From: Dactylellina haptotyla
Lineage: Eukaryota; Ascomycota; Orbiliomycetes; Orbiliales; Orbiliaceae
Length of the DNA stretch: 64,000 bases
Reading direction: 5' to 3'
Assembly (NCBI GenBank): GCA_031310005.1
Contig: CM062382.1
Coordinates: 1,488,001-1,552,000, forward strand
Every line of letters starts with the position of its first letter. The stretch's first letter is position 1. Both the position numbers and the translations under genes were made by a program. Of the stretch, positions 10,857-23,900 are shown piece by piece. The notes under the pieces were generated by a model. It did no database searches and was not told the origin of the DNA. It was given only the letters and a program-made list of their open reading frames with translations.

Positions 10857-13537
10857 ATGTCGGCGTACGGTAGCAGCAACCAGCCTCACTCGAGGTCGCA
10901 AACCCCAGTCCCTGATATCGCAAGATCATCGAGCTACGTTTCTCAGCGCCCAAGGACAGCAGAAACTGCAGGAACAGGCGGTGCCAATAGCACGAGATCA
11001 AATGATGGAGACGCTAGATCCATGGATGGAAGCACAAGAGGTGGTATTGGCGATTTACCCTCACGGCAGCCGTCCACCCTCAAGAAGAGAAATTCATTCC
11101 GCAGAAGCAGCTCTCTCAAACGTTCTGGTTCCCGGTCTCGGAGATCAACTGTCGGAGAAATGGACAGCGACAATCCAAATTCTGCATTTCATTCACCCGT
11201 CCCATCTCACGGCAACCCTACCGAAATACTGGCCAATAGGTTCACCGGCTGGAGACGTATCCTGAAAGATTACATTGCCTATTTCAAGGAGGTACAGATT
11301 GCCTATGAGGCACAGGCCAAGACCACGAGTAGATTGTTTCATACTCTCAATAGCGCCATTGAACCCGAGATGTTTCTTCGATCCGGTGGCATCCTTGAGA
11401 CGAATGTTGTTCTGAAGGAACACCACAAGTCCTCTATGTTAGCGAGTGAACAGGCGAAGCAAATCCAGATACAAATTATAAGCTCTCTTAGCGGATTGAG
11501 GAACGATCTCAGCGGGAAAATCAAGGAGATTAAGGCACTGTCTGGAGATTTTAAAAACACACTGGACAAGGAACGAGAAGGAACGAGAAGAGCAGTCACG
11601 CAACTAGCAGATGCGCTGTCAGCTGTCGATGCAAATCCCTCCCTTGCATCCGGGAAGAATGACCCCTACATCGTTAAACTGGGTGTCGATAAACAACTAC
11701 GAAGACAATTAGCCGAAGAAAATTATCTCCATCGAGTTAGTAGTCACATCCATTATGGCGCAAGTCTCGCAATTGCTAACTTGTTTTTAAAAAAAAAAAC
11801 ATAGGCTTATTTGAACCTCGAGAGCAGCGGCCGGGAGCTCGAAAGCATTGTTGTTTCAGAAATCCAGAAAGCATTCGAATCATATATGAATATTCTGCGA
11901 ATGGAGGGCGCAGACCTTACAGACACTGCCGAGAGGCTGCAAACTCGAACTATCAACTTGCCGGCTGATCATGAGTGGTCATGCTTTGTGGAGCGTGATC
12001 CCGATTTTGTCGACCCCCGTATCCCCGTAAGGTCCTTTGATGTTGTAGAGTACCCAGGGTGGAATCATCCTGCTGCAGTAGAAGTTAGAGCTGGTCTGCT
12101 CGAAAGAAAGTCAAAATATCTGAAGTCATACACCCCAGGGTGGTATGTTTTGTCGCCATCGCATCTTCATGAGTTCAAGACGCCAGATAGGAATCACGAT
12201 ATGACCCCGGTTATGTCGCTCTATCTCCCAGACTGTACTATGGGAAGTCATACTCAAGTCAGTGCCAGCTCTCACAAATTTATTGTTAAAGGCCGACAAA
12301 CTGGCGCTCTTCACCGGTAGGTTGAAAATCTATTTTCGGAGTCAGCTACATTTCTAACAAAAACTTAGTGGGCATAGCTGGGTATTCAGAGCTGAAACGC
12401 ACGACGCTATGATAGGTTTTTATGAAGATATTAAGAAACTCATAGAGCTCTCTGGTCCCGAACGGAATGCCTTTGTTGCTTCCCATCAAAAACAGCATAC
12501 TCCAACAGACGGCCCCCCGGCAAAAGAAACTGGCTCCTCTAGTTCCGAGAATGGACTGGAGAATGATGAAGCTGATGAAATCCCATATTCTGCAGATCGC
12601 AGTGCATTGATTGGTTCGGAGCCCTCCATTCATGAACCTCGACCTGAGGGTGGAAGATTCCCTTCCGATATTGACATTCAACGCCGGCGTTCACTCAGAT
12701 CCGCCACTAGTGGCGCCTCGGATCAGTCACTAAGCGCCGGAGTAGGTATTGTTAACCCTCAGGAGAGCTTTCCTGTAGGCCCTGGAGGAGAATACGATGA
12801 ACAAGAATTCAATGCGTTTGCCACAGGGCGGCCGGGTCTCCAACGTAACCCGTCCGCCTTTTCATACGATGCCAAAGTAACAGCCGACTCATTCCCGTGT
12901 TGCTCTAGATGATCACTAACTATCGTATTAGTACCCTCCAACATCGACTTTACACAACGAGGAACATTTTGAACCCGTTCTCGCAAATATTCCTCCAGAG
13001 ATCGAACGAAGAATGCCTAAGCAGGTCGATTCCCATGATCTCCTCGAGCGCCGGGATAGTACAACGTCCTGGACACGCAACACCCCATCCCGGAAACCGA
13101 CTGCTACTTATGGTATAGACCCTGTTACTGGACATCCTGATCCATCTCCTATTCAAAGCACAGGTTACACAAGTCGTCAAGAAGAATTCTCCGAAAATAC
13201 ACAGTCAAGTCTAGCTGCCTACGAAGCTGGCGCGGCCACGGGGGTAGCAGGCCCAGGCGCCTATGAACTTTATAGAACAGCCCAGATTTCATCTGAGACA
13301 AACAGGCAGGAGGCAGTTCCAAGAGGCGTAACATCTGTGGACGTTACCAACCCCGCCAAACTAACAGACGCCCCGTTCATTCCCGCACAAGTTGAAGGTG
13401 AAGCGCCCCAGCGGCCCACCAAATCATATGGCGATCTCCAGGCCTTGGGGAGAGAACCCCCGATTACTCCGACTCAGCGTACCAACTCGAGCTTTACTAT
13501 ATCGGATTTTCATGTTCCCGGCGGGTATCCCAAATAA
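10857..13537 (+). CDS. slm1: Slm1-like BAR/PH-domain protein
   Basis: This is the filamentous-fungal counterpart of yeast Slm1/Slm2, which bind PI(4,5)P2 and sit at the plasma membrane (eisosomes, TORC2 signalling). Four exons (10857-11735, 11805-12316, 12369-12876, 12932-13537) give 834 residues. The first ~115 residues are Ser/Arg-rich with SFRRSSSLKRSGS-type phosphorylation motifs. An F-BAR-like helical region follows from NRFTGWRRILKDYIAYFKEV through YLNLESSGRELESIV. A PH domain begins near KSKYLKSYTPGWYVLSPSHL and ends at GHSWVFRAETHDAMIGFYED. The long C-terminal region is low in order and rich in Ser, Pro and Glu. The third intron has a GTAACA donor and is needed to avoid an early stop. 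Confidence 0.92.
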
Positions 13538-14748
13538 CCGAGGGCTACTATTGATTTCTTTTTTGTTACTATCCTCTCTCATGGCTATATTCACTTCTTA
13601 CACCGTGTTTTTTCTTGTCCCTTATATGGCCTTTTCATCTTGTACTACTCATCGCATGAATTGTATTTTTCCATATGACCTTCGTTATGGTTGGCGAGTA
13701 TATTGTTTCTCAAAAGCGGTCAAAGCCTTTTTCTTGTTGTGGAGTTCTCTCTGTGCCCCTCTCTTCCTTATCTTCGTTCACACTATGATGTCAGAGAAAT
13801 CCGATGCTGTTTGATTGCTTGCTGTGCGCTTTGCTTCAAAAATTTAGACCGTAGCAGCCTATTCAATGTTTTAAATCTTGCGTGTCGCTACCGACAGAAT
13901 TGAAGCAGATCCATAAGCTACCGAGACCCTGAAGCGGGTTAAGAAGATATATTGATTACCAAAGAATCCTGGTTTTAATCTGAACGGGTTGGAGACAACC
14001 ACAGCGGGCTGATACAGCTGACTGAAAATGTTTATCGAGCCAAGCGAAAGGTACCAGTACATGGAGGTGATCGAGGTGGAATGTTCAAGGCTAAAACGGT
14101 GACTGCGAGGACCTTGGGTCTCAAAAGCGCGCCCAACCAATAATTTGCACCGGCGTCGCTCCACATGGCTGAACCTGCTTTCTTGAGACCAAGCAAAGCT
14201 GAGGAGAAAATGCTGGCATGGACTCGCAGGGCTGCATCCACCATCCCCGCTCCATCTCACTTCGATCCTACCTTGGACGGTACAGGTACTTAATATTGAT
14301 AGCCAGCGCCGTAGCATTTTGTACTTCTTCCTCCTCCTCCTCCTTCTCCTCCTCCTCCACTCCTCCTCCACTCCTCCTCCACTCCTCTGACCTCTATATC
14401 GGTAATCTTAGGTTCGGCAAAAAAACAAGTAAGTACTTACTTAATTGATGGTATTTTGTTTGCAAATTCGATTCCGTCCTAGACCTGTTTTCAAGTGCTT
14501 ACCCCAACAACAACACTCTCGCCCTGACATTTCGCTTTAGTACATCTATCTATACAGGTAGACGACTGGAAATAGTGATACTCGAAGCTGACGCTGAGCA
14601 CCGACGTCATATAAAAATAGTAATATACATTTCTGGCGCACTCCGCTCAACGGATTCGGCTTCGGCTTCCGCGACATCACCTCCTCTCCTGCGGCGAGTA
14701 GAGTGACTTTTAGAGCGACTCTCCGTACCCTCGAATAGCTACTGCACC
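13538..14748. other. Spacer: slm1 3' region and cmk1 promoter
   Basis: The first part after 13538 is T-rich and carries open frames that look like read-through of the slm1 3' untranslated region. A CCT/CTC-rich tract lies at about 14325-14385 and a 16-bp palindrome of AAGTA/TACTT type at 14427-14442. No gene is supported. Confidence 0.5.
14427..14442. repeat. AAGTA/TACTT palindrome, copy 1
   Basis: AAGTAAGTACTTACTT is a perfect 16-bp palindrome. Closely related modules occur at 19391-19410 and 34651-34670, always between genes. Confidence 0.7.
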
Positions 14749-16232
14749 ATGGCGTCCCCACAGCCGCCACCACCAGCAAACCAATCCCCAAAGCCAACTC
14801 AACAGCAGCAACCGCAGATCCAAGCATGTCGGTATAAGACAGGGAAAACTCTGGGGTCTGGGTCATACTCCGTCGTTAGAGAGTGTGTTCATATTGAAAC
14901 TGGTAGATATTATGCGGCCAAAATTATCAACAAGAAACTGATGGCCGGAAGAGAACACATGGTGAGATGCTCCACCTACCTCGTTTTGACCAGTCATAGT
15001 TAACGCAGGGAATGGTTTATTAGGTTCGCAATGAAATTGCAGTACTGAAAAAGGTTTCTATGGGCCATCAGAACATTCTCACCCTCGTAGACTACTTTGA
15101 GACAATGAACAATTGTATGACGCTGCCTCGCAAACTAAGGCGATAAACCTGTCTAAGATTAGCCTTTTTCTCCTAACTCGTGTATTAATTTTAGTATATT
15201 TGGTTACCGACCTAGCTCTAGGTGGAGAGCTCTTCGATAGAATTTGCAGAAAGGGTTCTTACTTCGAATCCGATGCGGCCGACCTTATTCGAGCCACCTT
15301 GTCCGCCGTCGCTTATCTTCACGATCATGGAATTGTTCATCGCGACTTGAAGCCCGAAAATCTGCTATTCCGAACACCCGAGGATAATGCCGACTTGTTG
15401 ATTGCAGATTTTGGTTTATCAAGAATCATGGACGAAGAAAGGTTTCACGTGTTGACCACAACATGCGGTACGCCAGGTTACATGGTAAGGAATCATTTCC
15501 CACTCGATGGTGGGTATATACTAGGGATCGAGTGTCACTAAAATCCGATAGGCCCCTGAGATATTCAAAAAGACAGGCCACGGCAAACCAGTGTGAGTAA
15601 ACCGATTCAAGACTACATTGTCAGCCTTAGCGAGGATCTTTTGCCAATAAACTGGGGTATAGGGACATCTGGGCCATCGGCGTAATCACCTATTTCCTTT
15701 TGTGCGGTTATACTCCTTTCGATAGGGATTCGAATCTCGAGGAAATGCAAGCTATCCTCAAAGCGGATTACAAGTTCGAACCGGCACAGTATTGGCAGGA
15801 CATCTCTGAGAACGGTAAGAGAACGTTGATGACTACTGGTAGCCGAGCTATTTGGTGACTGATAGACCTCTTGTCATCACTCTAGCTAAGGATTTCATTC
15901 GACGATGCTTAACGATTGACGCCAAAGCACGGCCAACTGCACATGCTGCTCTGGAACATCCATTCATTGTTGAAGAGCAACCGGAGAAAGAAGCCGATTT
16001 ACTTCCAACTGTTCGCAAGAATTTCAATGCCAGGCGGACCCTCCATGCTGCGATTGATACCATTCGGGCTATCAATAAGCTTCGAGAAGGGGGAATGATG
16101 GACGGGGCATTGAGCTCCGCCCCAGAGAATCAGAGAAAAGACCCGAAGCCACAAACCCAGTCGTCAATAGGCGGATTGTGGCAAGGCAGCGCCCAAGCTG
16201 CCACCGCGAAAGGTCTCTGGCAGAAATCGTAG
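14749..16232 (+). CDS. cmk1: Ca2+/calmodulin-dependent protein kinase (CaMKI type)
   Basis: Serine/threonine kinase of the fungal CmkA/Cmk1 group. Six exons (14749-14961, 15024-15114, 15195-15484, 15552-15592, 15663-15814, 15886-16232) give 377 residues. After a Pro/Gln-rich leader of about 26 residues the kinase domain shows the Gly loop LGSGSYSVVRE, the ATP lysine in YYAAKII, the catalytic loop HRDLKPENLLF, DFGLS, the activation segment TTCGTPGYMAPE with a phosphorylatable Thr, and DIWAIGVITYFLLCGYTPF. After it comes a basic amphipathic segment, FNARRTLHAAIDTIRAINKL, which is the expected autoinhibitory and calmodulin-binding helix. The tail ends GLWQGSAQAATAKGLWQKS. Activation by Ca2+/calmodulin is inferred from this layout. 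Confidence 0.95.
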
Positions 16233-16932
16233 TTTTTAACCACATCCCGTTCCTTCTTGTTATAAGTTTTTTTGGTTGAAGCTCTATTTGAATGTTTATA
16301 TGGTTATCCTGATGAATCGATTAGCCTGTTTATTCCGATGACTACTGTATCGTTGTGTTGGCACCATGCACCTCCGTGCTCTGGTGCCCATTCGATATTT
16401 TTCATATTATATCCTGAAATTTCATATTCTGTATCGCAAATGTTCTAGGACTAAGCTCCTTGTTTGTGGTGATAGCTTGCGCTTGTTCATTGGGCCCAGC
16501 GAAATTCCTGGACACCATCGGGTGGTACTCCGAAGAGGAGGAGACAGAAAAGAGAGAAAAAGAGGGACAGGGGGTTCTATATTTCTTATCCCCAATACAA
16601 TTTCTTTTTTTATTGATTCTAAATAATTGCGCTCCTTACAATTTATATCATATTATATCTATCTACCGAAGCTAGCCCGCCGCACCGTATCTGCAGCCAA
16701 TTGTGCAGTTGTCAGGTTGGCAGGTTGGCAGGTTGTTGAGCCTCCGGCACCTGCTGTTCCAAATTTTACAGCGAGAAAAAGAAAAGAGGTCCCAAGCGAA
16801 ACCCGAAAAAATAAATAAAAAGGCGTCCTGCGACATTGCTTCGAAAATTTGCTCTCCATCAAGTCCAACCCGCACTACCCTGTTTTATCGTATTGGAGAG
16901 AAGAAGCCCGACTGCCATCAGCATTCTAAAAG
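16233..16932. other. Spacer: cmk1 3' region and nop9 promoter
   Basis: About 700 bp between two plus-strand genes. It is AT-rich near 16600-16670, with a short direct repeat of GTTGGCAG units near 16715-16735. No gene is supported. Confidence 0.5.
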
Positions 16933-19325
16933 ATGCCAAAGGAATTGAAAAAGCGCGGCCGCCGCGAAACTAAAAGACAAAAAACTAACCACGATGGCGA
17001 TACCCAAGAATCCGTAGCAATCCCGACAGCCCAAGGGCTGGCCCTACCTACGCAGGTCTTCGTCGCGGGTGAAGATTCCACCGCCACCAGTCAATTACTC
17101 TTCGAGTCCTCGATGGCCCCAGGAGCTACGTTCTATGGATTGTTGGATGAGCAGGAACAGGAGTATTTTCGGAAAGCTGATGACATGCTGGAGGCGAATC
17201 AATTCAACAGCGAAGAAGGTCAGGACCTTGAACACTCTTCCACGTAGTGATGTATTCAAAGACATCGACCACAGACGAGGAGCCACGAAATTAACAACTA
17301 ATACGAGCTAGTTGTTTAGAAAGAGAGGCATTTACACAGAATGTATTGAAAGAAACGGAAAATAAGGAGCTAAAGATGGCTTGTAGCCAAGGGTGCTCGA
17401 GGCTGCTGGAAAAGCTGTTGATTATAGCTGATCCACACCGCGTGAAGATTATATTCCAGAGATTTCAAGGGCAGTATGTAGGGCAAAGTGATTCTAAAAA
17501 CATTCCAGAGCGGAACAGCTAATCTCATAAACTCTAGCTTTCCCCAGCTCATGTCCCACCGGTTTGCGTCGCATTGTTGCGAAGCATTGTTCACGGCCGC
17601 CGCATCAATCGCCTCTATCGAATCCCTCGAGCCTAAAATGTACGAGCCCGCTCATAGCGAAAAAACGCACACTTCCGCAGAAAATTTGTTCTTGTGCACC
17701 ATCACCGAGTTGGAGCCATCAATAGATAACTTACTTATGGATCCGTTTGGAGCTCATCCCCTCCGGACGCTGTTTCTTGTTCTTTCTGGAGCACCACTTG
17801 AATCGCAATCCTACAAATCCTTGGTTCACAGCAAGAAAAAGGAAAATACATCATTGGCAGTCGATACAATCCAGAGTGGCCGGATTCAGGCGAGATCAGT
17901 ACCAGAGTCGTTCAGGGAAGCGCTGAGTAGGATTATAAACACCATTACTGGTGACATCACCCGTGAGAGTATTAGAAACCTTGCGACGGATCCTTTGGGG
18001 TGCCCGACACTTCAACTGTTGATAGAGCTGGATTTGGGGAGGTCAAGGAAATTTAAGACTAAGATTGAGGAATCGCTGGTTGGAAAGCTATTGTTAGCAT
18101 TGCCCGGAGAAGAGGAGAGAGATGCCGAAGCAACCGGGTCGTTTTTTAGAATGCTTCTCCAGGATAAGATTGGTTCCCATTTACTCGAGAGAGTGATGAC
18201 ATGTGTGCCCAAGAAGACTTTCAATATCCTCTACACACAATATTTCAAGAACCAAATGGGCAAATTGGCGACAAGCGACACAGCGTGCTATGTAGTAGTG
18301 AAGGTCTTAGAGAAGCTTGAAGAAAAGGAGCTGAGGAACGCAGAGATGGAATTGAGGGAGAGCATACCGCTGCTCCTGGCACACAATCGGATTGCGGTGG
18401 TCCGATCGGTTATCGAAAACTGTGAGAAGCAGGGTTTCGGGGCCAAAGAGTTTTGCGACACCCTTTTCAAGAAGTTGGGTTCTGACAAAGAGGATGAGCT
18501 GGGCTTGTTGCTTGGAATGTTGGATATCAAGTCGGAGGAGCTGGAGAGCTTGGACATGACGGAAGTAAAGGAGAAGGGGAAGAGAAACCCGAGCCAACTA
18601 CACGCCTCCTTATTAGTACAGACACTACTTATGGTACCCGGCCAATGCTCTCAAAGGGTAAAAGACTGGTAAGACACGATGAGTAGCCTGCAACCATATC
18701 GACTTGGATTTGAGCATTGCTGACAATTCGACTACAGTATTACGGCATGCTCTGGCGAGACCGTCAAACGGTTATGCAAACATCCTACAGCGTCCCACGC
18801 AATACAGAAGAGTCTGGTGACGGATCTTTCTGACGTTGCGTTTCGGCGCAAATTTGCTGGATTATTATCCGGCTCGATTGTGGACTTAGCTCTGGACCCG
18901 ATCGGCTCGCATGTGATAGACACATTGTGGGAGGTAACTATGCATGGACTCAAGTTACAGCGACAAAGAATTGCGGAGGAGTTGATGGGCTCTGAGAGAA
19001 AGCTACGAGATTCATTTCACGGCCGGGCTGTTTGGAGGAACTGGAAGATGGATATGTACAAAACAAGACGGTACGATTGGAATAGTCTCACCGTTGCGTC
19101 TAACGGTAGCAACTCTCCAAGCGTGGAGGTGAAAAAGAGCGCCTTGCAGGTAAGAGTCGAATTTGCGTTTGGTTTCATTGAGCTCAGGTACTGACTTTAG
19201 ACGGTGAGATGGCGAGCGAGAGGTACGCAGCTGCAAAGAAGGAGAAAGAAGGGAGAGAGAGCGGCGACCGGGGCACCAGCAAGGAGGCTGCAGGGAACAA
19301 ACGCAAACACCCAGCAAGAGAGTAG
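16933..19325 (+). CDS. nop9: Nucleolar Pumilio-repeat protein Nop9
   Basis: Nop9 is a Pumilio-like RNA-binding protein needed for early 18S rRNA maturation in the nucleolus. Five exons (16933-17218, 17320-17473, 17538-18668, 18738-19149, 19209-19325) encode 699 residues, the usual fungal length. The N-terminus is basic (KKRGRRETKRQK). Family landmarks follow: FYGLLDEQEQEYFRKADDML, KELKMACSQGCSRLLEKLL, GHFPQLMSHRFASHCCEALF, LLMDPFGAHPLRTLFLVLSG, then repeats with DKIGSHLLERVM and LALDPIGSHVIDTLWEV, and finally FHGRAVWRNWKMDMYKTRRYDW. The last intron passes over a TTTAG five bases from the branch and uses GTGAG, which restores the expected MASERYAAAKKEKE tail. Confidence 0.95.
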
Positions 19326-19390
19326 TCCATCCACGCCGCACATGTACTCGTATACGTAATTCAGTAGATACTTGCACACATTAGATACAT

Positions 19391-19410
19391 AAGTACTTAA
19401 GTACTTACTT
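19391..19410. repeat. AAGTA/TACTT palindrome, copy 2
   Basis: The 20-bp module AAGTACTTAAGTACTTACTT contains a perfect 16-bp palindrome made of two AAGTACTT units. Confidence 0.7.
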
Positions 19411-19960
19411 AGATATAGATACAAAGTAACCCGGCCCAGCATGCCTCGGACTGCAGGAAACGCATGTGCGATGATGCACCAGCAGCCTCACTTTGAACAA
19501 ACCACCCGGATGAGTTGCAGTTGAGAAGAGGAGAAGAACGAGAACGAGAACGCCGGTGTGGTGTTAATTCCAGCTGTTGGGCCGGACCCTGCGCTCCCCT
19601 TGCATGAAAAACCCCGTCGACCAAAGAAAGGTTTCGTCCCGCCTCTCGACCACTTTTTACTCACATCTCGAGCGCATGCTGCTCCGGCCGGGGATCGATT
19701 GGTGGTGGTGGCTGCTGAACCTTCCGCTAAGCTGGTTTGAATACCCCCCCCCCCCAAAAAAAAAACCTGTTTTCCGCTATCGTATTTAAATGTGCCCATC
19801 CGTCCCCCGTTCACCACCACATCTTCGGGTATCCTGATGGACGAAGAACGTGAAAAGTAGTAAAATTGTGAATAGCGTTAGCTGGTTCCTTAGCCTAGCT
19901 TGGTTCTGTGATTAATTGTGAAAGTGACCGCCCAATCCTGTTGATTCCAGTGCGCTGTTC

Positions 19961-19987
19961 CTCCTCCTCCTCCTCCTCCTCCTCCTC
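19961..19987. repeat. CCT microsatellite
   Basis: About nine uninterrupted CCT units in the presumed leader or promoter of the wc-1 homologue. Confidence 0.8.
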
Positions 19988-20942
19988 CCTTCCTTCCCAT
20001 CATCTTATCACCGCATGTCCTCCACCAGCAGCGATTTTTGACTTCGCCCGACCTCACCTCACCTCACCTCCGCGCGCCTCACCTCCCCACTCAACAGGTG
20101 TGTGTTACTTCGTTTGGGCAGCCACCGCCCGAGCAACCGCCTTGGACCTTTTCCAGCGACCCTGCAGCGCTTTTAACCCTCGACTCGAACCTCAACCTCT
20201 CCTGCTGGCGTTTCCTGCTCTCACGATAGCTAGCTCCATCGCCGAGGCACCCTCACGCTTTCGCCACCTGAAATGCTGCTGGCAGCTAACACCACCTAGC
20301 CCCCTTCTCGCTCGCTCTCAGCGCCCAACGAAGGAGTTTAGTCGAAACAAGGGTCTTCGTATCGGTGGCGGCTGCACCTCCGCTGGAGCTCAAGAGTGCC
20401 ATCCTTGAAAGGTCGAATTTCCAATAACCCCATCCCTCGAACACCGGAAACTTCCATTTGCCATTATTACCCCCCTTTATTCCCCAGAGCCCACACGGCG
20501 CGAGACGTACCTAAAACCCGTCCATCCTTCCAAGATCCTGACCAACCCTGTAGGTGTGTGCGTATTCACAACGTTCCTTGAACCACTTTCAACCCTTTAA
20601 CTTTGACCCACATTTCCTAACTCTCAAACATACCAAGCAAAATCAAGATACTCCAAACGTGCGAAATGATGATAGAAGTTAACCCTACAAATTTGTTCTA
20701 GATGCGAACTATATACCCGGAATACATAGTTACTCCATATTCTACCAACAATAACTGCTGAGATCTAAAAATCTCCACCAGTGATATTTTGGAGGTGTCC
20801 CATTAACAAGAAATACCATAAATTTAAAGTGCGTTTAGGCTTGCGGTCCTTCGAGGCGTAAATTCGTGGCTTTTGCCCTTCAGAGGGCTGTATCCTTTGT
20901 CTGAGATCGGGATCAAGTAATATTAAACGCACAATCGCAGCA

Positions 20943-23900
20943 ATGGACCCTCACGACCTAGACGACATGTACGGGTACCTTCCACAAGCTATGCCTGGAA
21001 GAGTAATACCCACCTCAGACGCGATGCAGCAGACGCTCCGCCACCCTAGCATATCTAGCACTAACATGGATGGCCTTGGCGGAACCATCGGCCCTGTTCT
21101 AGATGGCACAATCGATGCAACGGGTGCGCTTCTACAGGCGAGCAATGTGGATGATGCTATGATGGAGGAGAGCATACAAGAACTTCGGCGACAGAGCATG
21201 GCTGGGTTTCCACTAAATTATGTCAACTATGGTGCGCTCGCGGATGCACAGCCTACACTAGATTTAAGCCTCCAGCCACTAAATACAGCAGGTCTTCCAA
21301 TGGGAAACTCCTACGACTCCCCTATGTTTATCTCACCTCAAACAACCGCCGCTGGGGCTGGATTGCTGGACATGACAGCCTACGGCGACGGACTGATTAT
21401 CCCACCCCAGTTACAGACATTCGACCCAAGCTTAGCCTCGCAGATAACAAGCAGGCACAACTCGCTCGTCGATGTCATGGATACAAACGCAACTGGGCCG
21501 TTGCCTCCTCAAGCCGAAATCGTACAACCTGACGATGTCCAGCATGTCATGTCTAATTGTTAGTAAAAACCAACATTCGGTCCAAATTCAAGGTATCAAT
21601 TCTGACGGAAATGTTCCAAGTGTCGACTTCACAAACGCCGCGGCAAGCTGCACCCTTTAACACGATGAATATTAAGATGGAAAATATATATTCTTCAAGT
21701 GGATTTGATATGGTGGGAGTTCTTGTAAGCAAAAAACCTCACCTGAGTTCCACCTCTATTCTCCAGTATGATATCACAAGACGAAGCTAAGAAATTCTTC
21801 GTGATCCAAGATGCGAGTTGCAACCCGGCCGAACCCTAAAATAAACATAGGAGCTGTCGACATGTCGTGCGCCTTCGTGGTATGCGATGCTAGAAAGTTT
21901 GACATGCCTATAGTATATTGCAGCGCAACATTTGAACGCCTAACCGGCTATACCAAACATGAAATCCTTGGAAGGAATTGCCGCTTCTTACAATCCCCCA
22001 ACGGCGACGTCGAAAGAGGCGATAGAAGAAAATATGTAGATGAAGAATCCGTCAGGTACCTTAAAGAACAATGTGAAGGACTCGACGAAGCCCAAGTCTC
22101 TTTAATCAATTACCGAAAAGGCGGTCAGCCATTTATGAATTTACTCACTACGATCCCCATTACATGGGATGGTGATGATATCGTCTATATCGTCGGTATG
22201 TCACCCGGTTCTTCTGTTGAAGAGCATATCGAAGATTATTTTTGTCTATGGGCATGGCTGATGCCCCAGGTTAGGATTCCAAGTCGATTTAGTAGACCAT
22301 CCGGGATCGATAATGAATAAGAACCGAGGTAAACCAAAAATCACGACATGGTTTTAAAGCAGCTATGGAAATCACAGGTTAATGATTTTAATAATAGATG
22401 GTACGATTCAAATTAATTATCAACATAGAGAGCCCCCGATCTACTTTTTGCAACCTCCTCCAGAATCAAGGCAACAGGCCCCCGGAACGACGATTAGCAA
22501 AGAAGACGTTTCTAGGGTTCTGCAATCACTTAGTAGTGTTGATACCGACATGGCAAGAAGACTCTGGGACAAAATCTTACTGGAGAATACGGACGACGTC
22601 GTACACGTACTCTCCCTGAAAGGGCTCTTTATGTACTGTTCTCCTTCGATACAGTCGGTCTTAGAGTATGGACCGTCGGAGTTGGTTGGGACAGCACTGT
22701 CATCGGTTTGCCATCCTAGCGACATCGTTCCGGTCACAAGAGATCTAAAGGATACCTCGACAGGATCTATGGTTAACATTGTCTTCAGGATTCGAAGGAA
22801 GTACAGTGGTTATGTGTGGTTCGAAAGTCATGGTTCTCTACATATTGAACAAGGAAAGGGGCGGAAATGCATTATTCTGGTAGGCCGAGAAAGACCGGTT
22901 TATAAACTACCTTGGAAAGAAGTACAAGCAAACGGCGGCATCGGTGAAAACGAAATGTGGACGAAGGTTTCGATCAGCGGAATGTTCCTTTTCGTCCCCA
23001 GTCATGCAAAATCGCTTCTCGATCGTGAACCAGAGGAATTAATCGGTACCAGTTTACAAGCCCTAATGCGTCCAGACTCTCGGCTTGAGGTGAACAAAGC
23101 CTTGGATTCTACTCGAACGGGGAAGAAGGTTACGGTTAGACATGAACTACAAAATCGACGAGGGCAGTTTCTACAGGCAATCACCACCTTCTTCCCGGAC
23201 TTGGAGGGTGGCCACCCAAAACCAACATTTTTGATTGCCCAGACAAAACTTGTAAAGCACTCGCGACACTCAGCGGCAAATAGCACTAGGGGCCCTCTCA
23301 GTGACGCTGGTAGCGCAACACCAAAGAACCCTACACCAGCCTGGTCATCGACGTCCATAACGTCTCCACTGGACCGGACGCCAGTTCAGAGTTCAGCGGA
23401 AGACCAGCCCGCCGTCCCAGACGACCCCAGCTGCCCCAAAGATCCAACTACTGAAGAAGACGAAAATCTGTTTGACGAATTAAAGACAACCAGAAGTAGT
23501 AGCTGGCAATTCGAATTACGGCAGATGCAGAGAACGAACAAGCGATTAAGCGAAGAGTGTGCTGCGCTTCTCCAGACAAAGAAAAGGAGGAAAAGAAAGA
23601 AGGGTGCAGATGCATTGGAGAAAGATTGCGCAAACTGCCATACCAAGAATACACCGGAATGGAGGCGAGGACCCTCCGGGAAGCGAGATCTATGCAACAG
23701 CTGCGGCTTACGATACGCCAAACTGGTATGTCCCGATAATTAAGTATCGAAATACGAAGGTTGGAACTAATAGGCAATAACTTGTAGGTAGGGAGAGTAT
23801 CTCCAAGAAATACGCAAGGGTCGAATTCAAATCTTGGAGAGCCCCAGCCGATGGACACCAGTAACCCTGACGGCCCATCACCCCGAACTGAAGGCCCAAT

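Larger units (their letters stand above)
19326..20942. other. Spacer and long pyrimidine-rich leader before wc-1
   Basis: The stretch contains an AAGTA/TACTT palindromic module near 19391, a C12 run followed by an A10 run at about 19744-19765, a CCT repeat at about 19961-19987, and CTCACC repeats near 20050-20090. Several short upstream ATGs exist before the chosen start at 20943. The C/T-rich part from about 19950 likely belongs to the promoter or leader of the white-collar gene. Confidence 0.5.

Noticed and set aside
11761-11804. Apparent frame end of slm1 exon 1 at an A-rich run
   Set aside because: It is intron sequence with an A-run before CATAG. Removing it joins ENYLHR to AYLNLESSGREL as the family requires.
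4644-16232. A signalling cluster (Sec14, Sds23, Slm1, CaM kinase)
   Set aside because: The proteins act in loosely related pathways, but spacing, strands and ordinary housekeeping neighbours give no sign of a functional cluster.
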